In this document: piece after piece, positions 51,437 through 60,214 of the stretch | Position numbering within the stretch: position 1 is the first letter of the stretch | Layout of the letters: each line of letters starts with the position of its first letter | NCBI GenBank assembly: GCA_937927685.1 | Contig: CALBSC010000078.1 | Location: forward strand, 62,001-126,000 | Source: an uncultured Burkholderiales bacterium | Lineage (GTDB): Bacteria; Pseudomonadota; Gammaproteobacteria; Burkholderiales; Burkholderiaceae_C | Length of the DNA: 64,000 nt | Direction: 5' to 3' | Notes under the pieces: generated by a model | Told to the model about the DNA's origin: nothing | Databases searched by the model: none | The model's input: only the letters and a program-made list of their open reading frames with translations | Position numbers and translations under genes: made by a program

Positions 51437-51597
51437 GGGGTCTCCCCGTCAGTCTGGAAGTCCGAGTGTGCCCGTGTGATGCCACAGCACAAGGGTGTAA
51501 CCTCGTAGAACGAAGGGGCTGGATCAACGTCTGTGTCCTGACCGTGACAGTCACCGGGTTTGTTGGTACAACCCGCCAGGGCGAGGGCGCCGATCAT
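51433..51597 (-). CDS. Possible tiny lipoprotein coupled to the Cys-repeat protein
   Basis: A 54-residue frame on the minus strand has a hydrophobic stretch ending in the lipobox LAGC and then a Cys- and Asp-rich tail with three further cysteines. Its TGA overlaps the ATG of the Cys-repeat gene (ATGA, 51433-51436). The ATG at 51597 gives a very short signal peptide. Codons upstream stay open and encode a basic, longer n-region, with CTG as the only near-start codon, so the true start is unclear. It could also be chance. Confidence 0.42.
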   Translation of the reverse strand: MIGALALAGCTNKPGDCHGQDTDVDPAPSFYEVTPLCCGITRAHSDFQTDGETP

Positions 51598-51620
51598 CAG
51601 AACAACACAACGGGTAGAGC

Positions 51621-53837
51621 ATGCGTGGTATCGGTCCAGTGAATATGACGAGACAAACCCTGTCGGGTGATGTGTGGGGTGGTTTTGCCGCCATGCTGGT
51701 GGCGTTGCCGTCAGCCATCGCTTTCGGGGTCACCATCACGACGCCGCTGGGGGCAGCCCTGGGTGCCAAGGGCGCTTTGGCCGGCATGCTGGGGGTGGCC
51801 GTGCTGGGCCTGGTGGCCGCTCTGCTGGGCGGAACGCAACGGCTCATCTCGGCCCCGTGCGCCCCGGCCGCTGCTGTGCTGTCAGCCTTGACCTTGCAGC
51901 AGTCCCAGTCGGGTGCGGCGGTGGAGCAAGTTTTGGTGCTGCTGTTCCTGGTGGCCGTTCTGAGCAGCCTGATCCAGGTGGCTTTTGGGCTGGCGCGGGT
52001 GGGCCAACTCATCAAGTTCATGCCCTACCCGGTGGTGAGCGGCTACCTCAGTGGCGTGGGGCTCATCATCATCCTGAGCCAGTTGCCCAAATGGATGGCC
52101 TTACCCAAAGGCACAAGCTTGTGGCAAGGCATTCAAGAGCCGTCGACCTGGCATGTCCCCAGCCTGCTGGTGGGGGCGGCCACGGCCGGGGTGATGGTGT
52201 TGGCGCCCCGGCTGAAGCTCAAGGTGCCGCCCGTGATACTGGGATTGCTGGGCGGGGTGGTGGCCTACTGGTTGTTGGCGCTGACGGTCTGGCCGGCCTG
52301 GGGCTCACTCGACGGCAATTCGCACGTCATTGGCGCGTTGAGCGCCGACCCGGCCAGCCTGCTGGCCAGCATGCTGTCACCCTGGCAAAGCCTGGGGGCT
52401 GGCTTGCTGCCGCGCTGGGAGTTGGTGCTGTGGCCCGCATTGACCCTGGCCGTGCTGCTGTCCATCGACACGCTCAAAACCTGTGTGGTGCTCGATGCCA
52501 TGACCGGCACCCGCCACCAGTCCAACCGCGAGCTGATCGGACAAGGGCTGGGCAATCTCGCCTCGACCCTGAGCGGTGGCATGCCGGGTGCCGGCACCAT
52601 GGGCGCCACGCTGGTCAACAAAGCCAGCGGCGGGACGACCTCGATGTCGGGCGTCTTTCAGGGCCTGTGGGCGCTGCTGGCGGTTTTTGTGCTCACCCCG
52701 TTGATTGCCTGGGTGCCGGTGTCCTCACTGGCCGCGTTGCTCACGGTGATCGGTGTGCGGATGATCGATTGGCATTCGCTGCACTGGCTCAAGGCGCGCA
52801 GCACCCGCATGGACTTCGGGGTGATTGCCGTGGTGGTGCTGGTCGCCAACACCTGGAGCCTGATTGCCGCCTCCGGCCTGGGCGTGGGGTTGGCGATCCT
52901 GATGTTCATCCGCGAGCAGATTTACAGCTCAACAGTCCGGCGCAAAAGCCTGGGCTCGCAACGTTTTTCCAAACGGGTGCGCACGGCCGCCGAGCGTGCC
53001 ATCCTGGAGCAACACGGCGCGCAGACGGCCATCGTCGAACTGCAGGGCAGCTTGTTTTTCGGCACCACCGATCAGCTCTACACCGCCCTGGAACCCGAAC
53101 TCGGCCCCTCGCGGCGTTTGATCCTGGATTTTTTGCGGGTCCAGTCACTGGACGTGACGGCCGAGCACATGTTGCACCGCGTGCGGGACCGTCTGTACGA
53201 GTTGGGGGGCGTGCTGGTGCTCACCCGTTTGCCCGAAAGCCTGCCCAGTGGACGAAACCTCAAGGCCTTCATCCAGGAAACCGGCATCGTCGACGATCAG
53301 CGTTTGCTGATCATGGACGACCTCAGTGATGCCCTCGAGTGGGCCGAAGAGCACATCCTCGCCGACGCCCGTGTGTTGGGGCCAGCGCCTGGCTGCCTGC
53401 CAGTTCAGGCATTTGAACTGCTGACCCCGATGTCCGACCAGGACCGGGAGCAACTCGCGCGGGTGGCGCAGCGGCAGTCCTTTGCGGCCGCAGACACCAT
53501 CGTGCGCACGGGCGGTCAGGGCGATGCACTGATGTTGCTGGGGCAGGGTGAGGTGAGCATCGCCTTGCCGTTGAATGACGGGCGTTCCCTGCAGGTGGCC
53601 ACGTTGGGCCGGGGTGCCCATTTTGCCGAGATGTCTTTTCTGGATGGCCAGCCTTACTCGGCCGATGTCCGCGCGTTGACCGCCTGCGAGGTGTGGGTGA
53701 TCTCCCGGCGCGCGCTCGAGCAAACCTTGGGACACAACCCCTTGGTCATGGCGACCCTGATGAAGTCGATTGCGCTGGCGCTGGCTGACCGGTTGCGCCA
53801 GACCAACATCGAATTGCGGGAAATGCGGGAGTCCTGA
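51621..53837 (+). CDS. SulP family anion transporter with STAS and cyclic-nucleotide-binding domains
   Basis: A 738-residue three-part protein. About residues 1-430 form a SulP transporter (LISAPCAPAAAVLSAL and PYPVVSGYLSGVGLII). About residues 470-570 form a STAS domain (AIVELQGSLFFGT). About residues 600-720 form a cyclic-nucleotide-binding-type domain (RGAHFAEMSFLDGQPYSADVRA). It would carry sulfate, bicarbonate or another anion, gated by the cytoplasmic domains. ATG 51621 or ATG 51645 may be the start; the later one leaves more room for the divergent small lipoprotein. Confidence 0.9.
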   Translation: MRGIGPVNMTRQTLSGDVWGGFAAMLVALPSAIAFGVTITTPLGAALGAKGALAGMLGVAVLGLVAALLGGTQRLISAPCAPAAAVLSALTLQQSQSGAAVEQVLVLLFLVAVLSSLIQVAFGLARVGQLIKFMPYPVVSGYLSGVGLIIILSQLPKWMALPKGTSLWQGIQEPSTWHVPSLLVGAATAGVMVLAPRLKLKVPPVILGLLGGVVAYWLLALTVWPAWGSLDGNSHVIGALSADPASLLASMLSPWQSLGAGLLPRWELVLWPALTLAVLLSIDTLKTCVVLDAMTGTRHQSNRELIGQGLGNLASTLSGGMPGAGTMGATLVNKASGGTTSMSGVFQGLWALLAVFVLTPLIAWVPVSSLAALLTVIGVRMIDWHSLHWLKARSTRMDFGVIAVVVLVANTWSLIAASGLGVGLAILMFIREQIYSSTVRRKSLGSQRFSKRVRTAAERAILEQHGAQTAIVELQGSLFFGTTDQLYTALEPELGPSRRLILDFLRVQSLDVTAEHMLHRVRDRLYELGGVLVLTRLPESLPSGRNLKAFIQETGIVDDQRLLIMDDLSDALEWAEEHILADARVLGPAPGCLPVQAFELLTPMSDQDREQLARVAQRQSFAAADTIVRTGGQGDALMLLGQGEVSIALPLNDGRSLQVATLGRGAHFAEMSFLDGQPYSADVRALTACEVWVISRRALEQTLGHNPLVMATLMKSIALALADRLRQTNIELREMRES

Positions 53838-53855
53838 CCCGCTGACCCGCTGGGC

Positions 53856-54404
53856 TCAGACATGGCTGACCGGGGGCGGCTGGTGACGCAAGTGCAGGGA
53901 CAGTTCCAGGGCGGCCATGTGGTTGCCGTTGCGCCCCAGGATGCTGACAGCCAGTGGCAGGAACTGCTGCTCCTCCGCCTGGGCGTGTGCATGGTAGCGG
54001 GCCACCAGGTCGGCCAGCAACGGGGCATTGATCTCAAAGCCGCGTCCCTTGGCCACCTGTTTCAGCTCGGGTTCCAGTTGGCGCCAGAGGCCTTCAGCCA
54101 GGCGGTGTTCTGCGGTCAGTGACTCCACCAGGGCGCTGACCCGCAGCCGCTCTTCACCCGCCTGGGCGCTGTCGAGCACGGCCGGGAACAAGTGCTCCTC
54201 TTCCTCCTTGTGATGTTCCAGCACCGCCACACGGAAGAAATCGACAGCCCGCTGGGCCAGGTCCTGCGCCATGCGGGCCGGGGCCAGCAAGGCGGGCAGG
54301 GTGGACAAGCGGTCGAGCTGCGTCACAATGCCCTCATGGGCATGGGAAAATTGCGCCACGGCGTTGTTGGACGCGGGATCTGAGGGCTTGCTGGGGTGAT
54401 TCAT
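53856..54404 (-). CDS. Hemerythrin domain-containing protein
   Basis: A 182-residue four-helix protein that would hold a di-iron centre and bind O2 or react with NO. Likely ligands are in HAHEG, EHHKEEEEHLFP, TAEHRLAEG and YHAHAQAEEQQFLP. The start ATG 54404 has AGGAGAACTT upstream; in-frame codons further up overlap the FNR-type site and are rejected. Such proteins protect iron-sulfur repair and respond to low oxygen or nitrosative stress. Confidence 0.9.
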   Translation of the reverse strand: MNHPSKPSDPASNNAVAQFSHAHEGIVTQLDRLSTLPALLAPARMAQDLAQRAVDFFRVAVLEHHKEEEEHLFPAVLDSAQAGEERLRVSALVESLTAEHRLAEGLWRQLEPELKQVAKGRGFEINAPLLADLVARYHAHAQAEEQQFLPLAVSILGRNGNHMAALELSLHLRHQPPPVSHV

Positions 54405-54485
54405 CAAGTTCTCCTGTGCCGAGCCAAATCTGGCCAACCACTGTATCGAATTCAGGGCCCCGTTCCCCGGTTTTTTGATCGCCAA

Positions 54486-54499
54486 TTGATGTAAATCAT
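54486..54499. promoter_or_regulatory. FNR/Dnr-type binding site between hemerythrin and MFS genes
   Basis: TTGAT-GTAA-ATCAT matches the FNR consensus TTGAT-N4-ATCAA at nine of ten positions. It is 81 bp upstream of the hemerythrin start and 57 bp upstream of the MFS start, so it could control both under low oxygen. Confidence 0.72.
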
Positions 54500-54555
54500 G
54501 TTCCACAGGGCCCGTCGGTCGGCGAGGGCCCCATCACCCAGGAGCGCAAGCGTCC

Positions 54556-55908
54556 ATGTCCCTCCCCGATGACCGTTTGCTCAACCAATCCCGCAACCCC
54601 GACCGTCCGGCAACCCTGAACCCCGGGGTGCGGCGTCGCGAGGTGCTGGGGTGGGCCATGTACGACTTTGCCAACTCCGGCTACACCACCGTGGTGATCA
54701 CCGCCGTGTTTTCAGCCTACTTTGTGGGCGGGGTGGCGCAAGGCGCGAGCTGGGCCACCCTGGCCTGGACCATTGCCTTGAGTGTGTCGTATGCGCTGGT
54801 GATGCTGATCATGCCGGGGCTGGGAGCCTGGTGCGACCGGCACGGCACCAAATTACGCCCCCTGGGACTGACCACGTTGGGCTGTGTGTTGAGCACGCTC
54901 GCCTTGGGATGGGTTGGCCCGGGCGATGTGGCCCTGGGCATGCTGTTGATCATTCTCTCCAACACCTTTTTTACCGTGGGCGAATCGCTGATCGCCGCCT
55001 TTTTGCCTGAGTTGGCCACGGGCACAGGCATGGGACGCGTGAGCGGATGGGGGTGGGCCTTGGGCTATGTGGGCGGCATGCTGTGCCTGGGCCTGTGCCT
55101 GGCTGTGGTGTTGCAGGCGCAGGCCCGGGGCGAGCCTGCCGCCGCCTTCGTGCCAGTCACCATGGTGATGACGGCGCTTTTTTATGGCGCGGCTTCACTG
55201 TTCACCTTTGCCTGGTTGCGTGACAGGGCCCGGCCCATCTCGGGTGACCAGCTGTCTGGCCTGTCAAGCCGCGTCAGTCAATGGCAACGACTGCGCCTGA
55301 GTCTGCGCAGTTTGCAGGCTTATCCGGAACTGGCGCGTCTGCTGGCCAGCATCGTGGCGTATCAGGCCGGGGTGGCGGTGGCCATCACCTTGGCCGCCAT
55401 CTATGCTGAGCAGGTGATGGGTTTTCAACCGCAGGAAACCATGGTGCTCATCTTTGCCCTGAACATCTCGGCGATGGTGGGGGCTTTCACGCTGGGGCAT
55501 GCGCAGGACCGGTGGGGTCATCAACGCGCTCTGGCGCTCACCCTGGTGGGATGGATCATCACCTGCATCATCGTGGCGTTGGCGCACACCAAGCCCGTGT
55601 TCTGGGGCGCGGCGGTCCTGGCCGGGCTGTGCCTGGGGTCGAGCCAATCGGCGGGGCGCGCCATGGCAGGACTGCTCACGCCACCAGCCCAGACGGCAGA
55701 GTTTTTTGGTTTGTGGAGTTTCGCGGTCCGCGCTGCCAGCATTGCAGGCCCGCTCCTGTATGGGCTGATCACCTGGGGGACAGCCGGCAATCAGCGGCTG
55801 GCCATCGGCGCCACGGCGGGCTTGTTTGTGCTGGGCCTGTGGTGGCTGTGGCCGCTGGACATGGCGAAGGGCCGGGCGCGGGTGACCTCGGATCGCGCAG
55901 ACCGCTGA
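54556..55908 (+). CDS. MFS transporter, UMF1 (Atg22-like) family
   Basis: A 450-residue membrane protein with about twelve hydrophobic segments. The N-terminal EVLGWAMYDFANSGYTTVV segment is the hallmark of the UMF1/Atg22 family, and GVGSGWGWALGYVGG-like glycine segments follow. Substrates of bacterial members are unknown. Divergent from hemerythrin with a shared FNR-type site and convergent with another MFS gene. Confidence 0.9.
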   Translation: MSLPDDRLLNQSRNPDRPATLNPGVRRREVLGWAMYDFANSGYTTVVITAVFSAYFVGGVAQGASWATLAWTIALSVSYALVMLIMPGLGAWCDRHGTKLRPLGLTTLGCVLSTLALGWVGPGDVALGMLLIILSNTFFTVGESLIAAFLPELATGTGMGRVSGWGWALGYVGGMLCLGLCLAVVLQAQARGEPAAAFVPVTMVMTALFYGAASLFTFAWLRDRARPISGDQLSGLSSRVSQWQRLRLSLRSLQAYPELARLLASIVAYQAGVAVAITLAAIYAEQVMGFQPQETMVLIFALNISAMVGAFTLGHAQDRWGHQRALALTLVGWIITCIIVALAHTKPVFWGAAVLAGLCLGSSQSAGRAMAGLLTPPAQTAEFFGLWSFAVRAASIAGPLLYGLITWGTAGNQRLAIGATAGLFVLGLWWLWPLDMAKGRARVTSDRADR

Positions 55909-55929
55909 CCGGTTGCGCCGTCAGCCAGG

Positions 55930-57192
55930 TCAGGGCGCTGGCAACGGTACGCTCTGACTGCGACGGTAGCGCCAGTACAAAAACACGGCAATCGACAGGT
56001 TCAGGAGGTTCCAAGCAATGCCGTTGAGAAAGGCCGCGTGGTAGGAACCCGTGAGGTCGAATATCTTGCCCGACATCCAGCCGCCCAGGGCCATGCCGAC
56101 CAGGGTGGCCATGATGACCGAGCCCACACGCGAGCCCGCCTCACTGGGACTGAAGTGCTCGCGAATGATGATGGCGTAAGACGGCACGATACCGCCCTGG
56201 AACAGGCCGAACAGGGCCGAGGCGATGTACAGCGCCGCCATGCCATCAAACGGCAGGAAGAGCAGCAAGGCCACGCCTTGAAGCACCGAGCCCAGCATCA
56301 GCGTCTTGAGGCCGCCGATGCGGTCGCAAATCATGCCCGAGACCAGACGGCTCACGATGCCGCTGGCCAGCATGAGCGAGAGCATTTCTGCCCCCCGCAC
56401 GGCGCCAAACCCCAGGTCGGTGCAGTACGACACGATGTGCACCTGCGGCATGGACATGGCCACGCAACACGCCAGACCCGCCACCCACAACAAGCCGTGG
56501 GCCGTGCGGGTGCTCAAGCCAAAGGGACGCTGGGTGTCGTGCACCACGGCACTGCCCTTGGGGGGCGTGGGGGCGGCTTGCTCGGGGGGGCGTTGCCGCA
56601 TTTGCAGCGCCAGCAGACCCATGCCCACCACCGAGCACACGCCCAGCAGCAGGTAGGTGGTGCGCCAGCCCAGTGCGTCCACGCCCACCTGTGTCAAAGG
56701 CGGCCACAACGCCCCGGCCAGGTAGTTGCCACTGGCGCAGATGGCCACTGCAATGCCGCGGCGTCGGTTCCACCACAGCGAGGTGTCGGCCACCAGCGGG
56801 GCAAAGGTGGCCGAGATCCCCAAAAATCCCAGCAGCACCCCGTTGATGACCATGAACAGCCAGGCCTCATGGGTCACGCCCGCCAGGATGTAGCCACTGC
56901 CCACCCCCAGGGCGCCGATCGCCAGTGAAAATGCAATGCCCCGGCGATCACTGAGGTGTCCCATCAGCATGCCCCCCACACCAAAGCCCAGCATCATCAG
57001 CGTGTAGGGCAAGGACGCGGCGGCACGGCTGATGCCGAAATCGGCCTGCACCTGCGGCATCACCACCGAGGACACATACATGCCGCTGGAGCCAAAGGTC
57101 ATCAGCAATAAGGTGATGAACAGGCGCCACGCGGCCTGGCGCGAGTCGATGGCCGACGCAGGGGCGGGCGGGAGCGGGGAGAACAAACCCAT
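55930..57192 (-). CDS. MFS transporter, monocarboxylate/oxalate-formate antiporter-like
   Basis: A 420-residue membrane protein with about twelve hydrophobic segments. The loop GHLSDRRG is the MFS cytosolic motif A variant, and the GNYLAGALWPPL and QGGIVPSYAIIIREHF segments resemble the OFA/MCT group. It probably exports or imports an organic acid. The start ATG 57192 gives a short cytosolic N-terminus before the first helix. Confidence 0.88.
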   Translation of the reverse strand: MGLFSPLPPAPASAIDSRQAAWRLFITLLLMTFGSSGMYVSSVVMPQVQADFGISRAAASLPYTLMMLGFGVGGMLMGHLSDRRGIAFSLAIGALGVGSGYILAGVTHEAWLFMVINGVLLGFLGISATFAPLVADTSLWWNRRRGIAVAICASGNYLAGALWPPLTQVGVDALGWRTTYLLLGVCSVVGMGLLALQMRQRPPEQAAPTPPKGSAVVHDTQRPFGLSTRTAHGLLWVAGLACCVAMSMPQVHIVSYCTDLGFGAVRGAEMLSLMLASGIVSRLVSGMICDRIGGLKTLMLGSVLQGVALLLFLPFDGMAALYIASALFGLFQGGIVPSYAIIIREHFSPSEAGSRVGSVIMATLVGMALGGWMSGKIFDLTGSYHAAFLNGIAWNLLNLSIAVFLYWRYRRSQSVPLPAP

Positions 57193-57350
57193 GGCAAGAA
57201 GCGGCGTGGCCGGGTAGCGAGGGACGGGTCAGTGTATCGGGATGTCCGCGCGGCGGCCATCCGGGTCTGTCCCCCATGAAGCGTCGCGGGTTGACCCGAC
57301 CAGCAGAGCTTGCAGGTGGGTGCAATATCGGGCACGCTAGACTTCACCCT

Positions 57351-57884
57351 GTGGACCTCACCGCCGTTCTGATCCTGGCGTACTTCGCGCTGCTCTTTGT
57401 CACCTTGCTCTGGAGTTCAAAGGTGATCCAGGGGCCGTGGCTGTTTTTCCTGCGCGCCTTCTTCCCCAACTGGAAATTTTTTCACGCGGTGGGTCACGTG
57501 CCCCATTTGTATGTCCGTGGCGAAGCGGCGGGGGCCTGGACCGACTGGCATCTGGTGTACCCCCGTCTGCCGCGTCGCTGGCACCATGTGTTTCACAACC
57601 CGGCGGTGAACCTCGCCTTGTCGCACCAGAACCTGGTGGACCATTTCGCCAGCGACCTCAATGCCTTGCCCGACGGTGCGGATGCCAGCCAGCTGGCCAC
57701 CTACCGCTTGGTGACCCGGCTGGCGCACCAGGCCATCCGTGGTGATGGCTGGGGTCACACCCCCATGATCGCGGCGCCCTTGCCCTCGGTTGATCGATTC
57801 CAGTTCGCACTGCGCATGGAGTTGCCCGCGTCCTCGAGCAGCGAGTTGATGCTGCAATCGCCCGTCCTGGCTGTCTGGGATTGA
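57351..57884 (+). CDS. Membrane-associated protein of unknown function
   Basis: A protein of 177 residues (GTG start at 57351) with one hydrophobic N-terminal segment (LTAVLILAYFALLFVTLLW) and a soluble remainder rich in Trp and His. GTG is chosen because the coding frame upstream to 57276 is polar and unlike an N-terminus, but neither start has a clear ribosome site. It lies 3 bp before the HTTM-like gene, so they probably act together. Family not recognised. Confidence 0.65.
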   Translation: MDLTAVLILAYFALLFVTLLWSSKVIQGPWLFFLRAFFPNWKFFHAVGHVPHLYVRGEAAGAWTDWHLVYPRLPRRWHHVFHNPAVNLALSHQNLVDHFASDLNALPDGADASQLATYRLVTRLAHQAIRGDGWGHTPMIAAPLPSVDRFQFALRMELPASSSSELMLQSPVLAVWD

Positions 57885-57887
57885 TCG

Positions 57888-58670
57888 ATGGATTTACACA
57901 CCGCCGCCCGACTCTTTCTGGCCCTGCTGGGCTGGAGCTTGTTGCTGCAAACGGCTGAATTTTTCCGCTTGCTCACCCTGGACCGCGTCGGCTCCTGGCC
58001 CATTCAACGCGAGGAAGTGCCGTCTCGCCCCGTGTGGGTGCGCCGCGTGTTGGATCACATCGTTCAAGGTCCCGGCTATGTCGTGCTGTTGTGTGTGAGA
58101 TTGGGTATCGCACTCGCCTTGCTTGCCGGATGGGTCAGCCCGCTGTTGGCCGTGCTGCTGTTTGCCACCAGTGTGATCCTCTTGTTTCGCTGGCGTGGCG
58201 CCTTCAATGGTGGCAGCGACTTCATGACCCTGGTGTGCGTGACGGGCCTCTTGATCGCTCAGCTTGTGTCCCACTTCACTGATAACCCGGCGCTCGGCTG
58301 GCGAGCCGGGCTGTGGTATGTCACGGTGTATGTGGTCAGCTCCTACTTTGTCTCGGGCTGGGTCAAGCTGTTGCGACCCGAGTGGCGCAACGGCCATGCC
58401 ATGACCGTCTTTCTTGACGGTGGAGTGTATGGTCCCTTGGCCGCCCAAAGCATTTACCGCCGACCCCGGGTGGCCGCGCTGGTGTCCTGGACCTTCACGG
58501 TGTGGGAGGGCTGCTTTCCGCTGGCGCTGGTGGACGTGCGCATCGCCTGGTTCATGTGCTGTACTGCGCCGGTGTTCCACTACCTGGTGTACTGGTACTT
58601 TGGCCTGAACCGATTCTTCTGGGCCTGGCTGGCCACCTACCCTGCGGTGCTGTATTGCGCACTGGGTTGA
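57888..58670 (+). CDS. HTTM domain-like membrane protein
   Basis: A 260-residue protein with about six hydrophobic segments. The FRWRGAFNGGSDFMTLV segment and LLRPEWRNGHAM segment resemble the horizontally transferred transmembrane (HTTM) family, related to vitamin K-dependent carboxylases. It begins 3 bp after the preceding membrane protein gene, so they form one unit. Partners in other bacteria often have a DCC-type thiol protein, which is not obvious here. Confidence 0.72.
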   Translation: MDLHTAARLFLALLGWSLLLQTAEFFRLLTLDRVGSWPIQREEVPSRPVWVRRVLDHIVQGPGYVVLLCVRLGIALALLAGWVSPLLAVLLFATSVILLFRWRGAFNGGSDFMTLVCVTGLLIAQLVSHFTDNPALGWRAGLWYVTVYVVSSYFVSGWVKLLRPEWRNGHAMTVFLDGGVYGPLAAQSIYRRPRVAALVSWTFTVWEGCFPLALVDVRIAWFMCCTAPVFHYLVYWYFGLNRFFWAWLATYPAVLYCALG

Positions 58671-58736
58671 CCTGAACCCGGGCGTTGTCGTCCGGGTCGG
58701 GTGCGTCACGAACGAAATTTGCCATTCACCTGAAGG

Positions 58737-58810
58737 CTTTCGATCAGGGGGAGGCTCGACCGACGAATTGCGCGAGCTCTGAGGAGGGCGGGCCTCCCCC
58801 TGATCGAAAG
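58737..58810. repeat. 19-bp perfect inverted repeat
   Basis: The 19 bases at 58737-58755 (CTTTCGATCAGGGGGAGGC) and 58792-58810 are perfect reverse complements with a 36-bp loop. The right arm runs directly into the tandem repeats that start at 58801, sharing TGATCGAAAG. It lies between convergent genes. Confidence 0.75.
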
Positions 58811-58868
58811 ACGTCCCTGATCGAAAGACGTCCCTGATCGAAAGACGTCCCTGATCAAAAGAGATCCA
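58801..58868. repeat. 17-bp tandem repeat, four copies
   Basis: TGATCGAAAGACGTCCC occurs exactly at 58801-58817, 58818-58834 and 58835-58851, with a degenerate fourth copy at 58852-58868. The array ends 5 bp before the stop of the SAF-oxidoreductase gene. Confidence 0.85.
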
Positions 58869-58873
58869 CCGGG

Positions 58874-60214
58874 TCAGAAGTTGTAAGCCGCTTCCATCTC
58901 CTGACGCAGCTGGTAGGCACGAATCGACGTGTCCATCGCCACATCCTGCCAGGTCACCGGTTGCCCCTTGGCCACCGCACGCACCACCTTGATGCCATGC
59001 GCCAGACCCAGCGGCACACCGCCGATGCGCTTGGAGGTCGCGGCCGGCAGCAACTTGCCCCACACCGTGTAGCCGCCTTCGCCGTCCAGCATGTCGCCCG
59101 GGCGCAGATCGCGCTTGGCTGTGGCCACCACGTCCGCGTTCCAGCTGGTGGCCACCCCGGTGGGTTCACCCCGCAAGGCCACGCTCGCCACGCTCATGCC
59201 CACTTCGAGACCGATCAGGTGCCAGCGCTTGTACAGCGTGAAGTAGCGGCCCGACGGGTCGGTGTGGGCGTTGTACTCCTCAAAGCAGTTCTTGATGTAC
59301 TCGGTCTCGGCCTCCACCGTCACCCACACCCCCATGCGGATGTCGTAGGGAATCGTGCGACCGTCAGTCTCCAGACACGAGATCACCTCGACCATGCCTT
59401 TGTGTTCCAGCACGCCGCCTTCTGAACGCGGACGCGTCACAAAGGGGATGTCCTCCACACTGGCCGGCGGGTAGAGCAGACCATTGCTGGGGACGCTGAG
59501 ACCCGTGGCGTTGGAGACGGCCGTGCTCTCGATCGACGGTTTGGAGCCGTCGAGGAAGCTGTTGAACATCTTCGGGTTCAAGCCGCCGCGCTCGGCCTGC
59601 TCGGGCGTGAGCCCGTAGTAGCCCCACACGGTTTCCGGCGTGGATTCGCAAAAATGCGGCAACCACTTGTGGCCACGGCCGGCCGCCACCACAGGGAAGC
59701 CACAGGTGCGGGCCCAGTCCACCAGGTCGCAGATGAGCGCGGGTTGATCGCCAAAAGCGAGCGAGTACACCACGCCAGCGGCCTGGGCCCGGCTGGCCAG
59801 CAGGGGGCCGCAGAACGCATCGGCCTCCACCGTCACGTTCACCACATGCTTGCGGTGGGCGAACGCTTCCAGGATGTGGTCCACCGCATGCGGGGGCGAG
59901 CCCGTGCACTCGACGATCACGTCAATGGCGGGGTGCTTGACCAGCGCCTGCCAGTCGTCGCCCACGTGGGTGGTGCCTTGTTTGACCGCATCGTCCAGGG
60001 ACTGGGCGGTGAGGCGCTCGGGCTCCCAGCCCACACGGGTGAGGTTGGTGAGTGCGTTGGCCGGGTTGAGATCGGCGATGCCCACGAGCTGAACCCCCGG
60101 TGTGCGGGGAATCTGCGCCAGGTACATCGAGCCGAATTTGCCGGCGCCGATCAGGCCCACGCGGATGGGGCGGCCTTCGGCCGCGCGTTGTTGGAGTTTG
60201 GCGAACAGGCTCAT
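58874..60214 (-). CDS. NAD(P)-dependent oxidoreductase with C-terminal SAF domain
   Basis: A 446-residue enzyme. The Rossmann domain has GLIGAGKFGSMYL near residue 20, then a homoserine-dehydrogenase-like or Gfo/Idh-type middle part with CTGSPPHAVDHIL. A SAF-type C-terminal domain carries LRPGDMLDGEGGYTVWGKL. No member of this architecture that I recognise has a certain substrate. It overlaps the PhyH stop by ATGA (60211-60214) and is thus the last gene of the GntR-PhyH-SAF unit. Confidence 0.85.
   Translation of the reverse strand: MSLFAKLQQRAAEGRPIRVGLIGAGKFGSMYLAQIPRTPGVQLVGIADLNPANALTNLTRVGWEPERLTAQSLDDAVKQGTTHVGDDWQALVKHPAIDVIVECTGSPPHAVDHILEAFAHRKHVVNVTVEADAFCGPLLASRAQAAGVVYSLAFGDQPALICDLVDWARTCGFPVVAAGRGHKWLPHFCESTPETVWGYYGLTPEQAERGGLNPKMFNSFLDGSKPSIESTAVSNATGLSVPSNGLLYPPASVEDIPFVTRPRSEGGVLEHKGMVEVISCLETDGRTIPYDIRMGVWVTVEAETEYIKNCFEEYNAHTDPSGRYFTLYKRWHLIGLEVGMSVASVALRGEPTGVATSWNADVVATAKRDLRPGDMLDGEGGYTVWGKLLPAATSKRIGGVPLGLAHGIKVVRAVAKGQPVTWQDVAMDTSIRAYQLRQEMEAAYNF

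Noticed and set aside
51674..53329. 551-residue plus-strand frame inside the SulP gene
   Set aside because: Frame-shifted reading of the transporter; Gly/Arg/His-rich with no recognisable motif.
58801..58868. Possible CRISPR array
   Set aside because: The 17-bp units are directly adjacent with no spacers and no cas genes are nearby.
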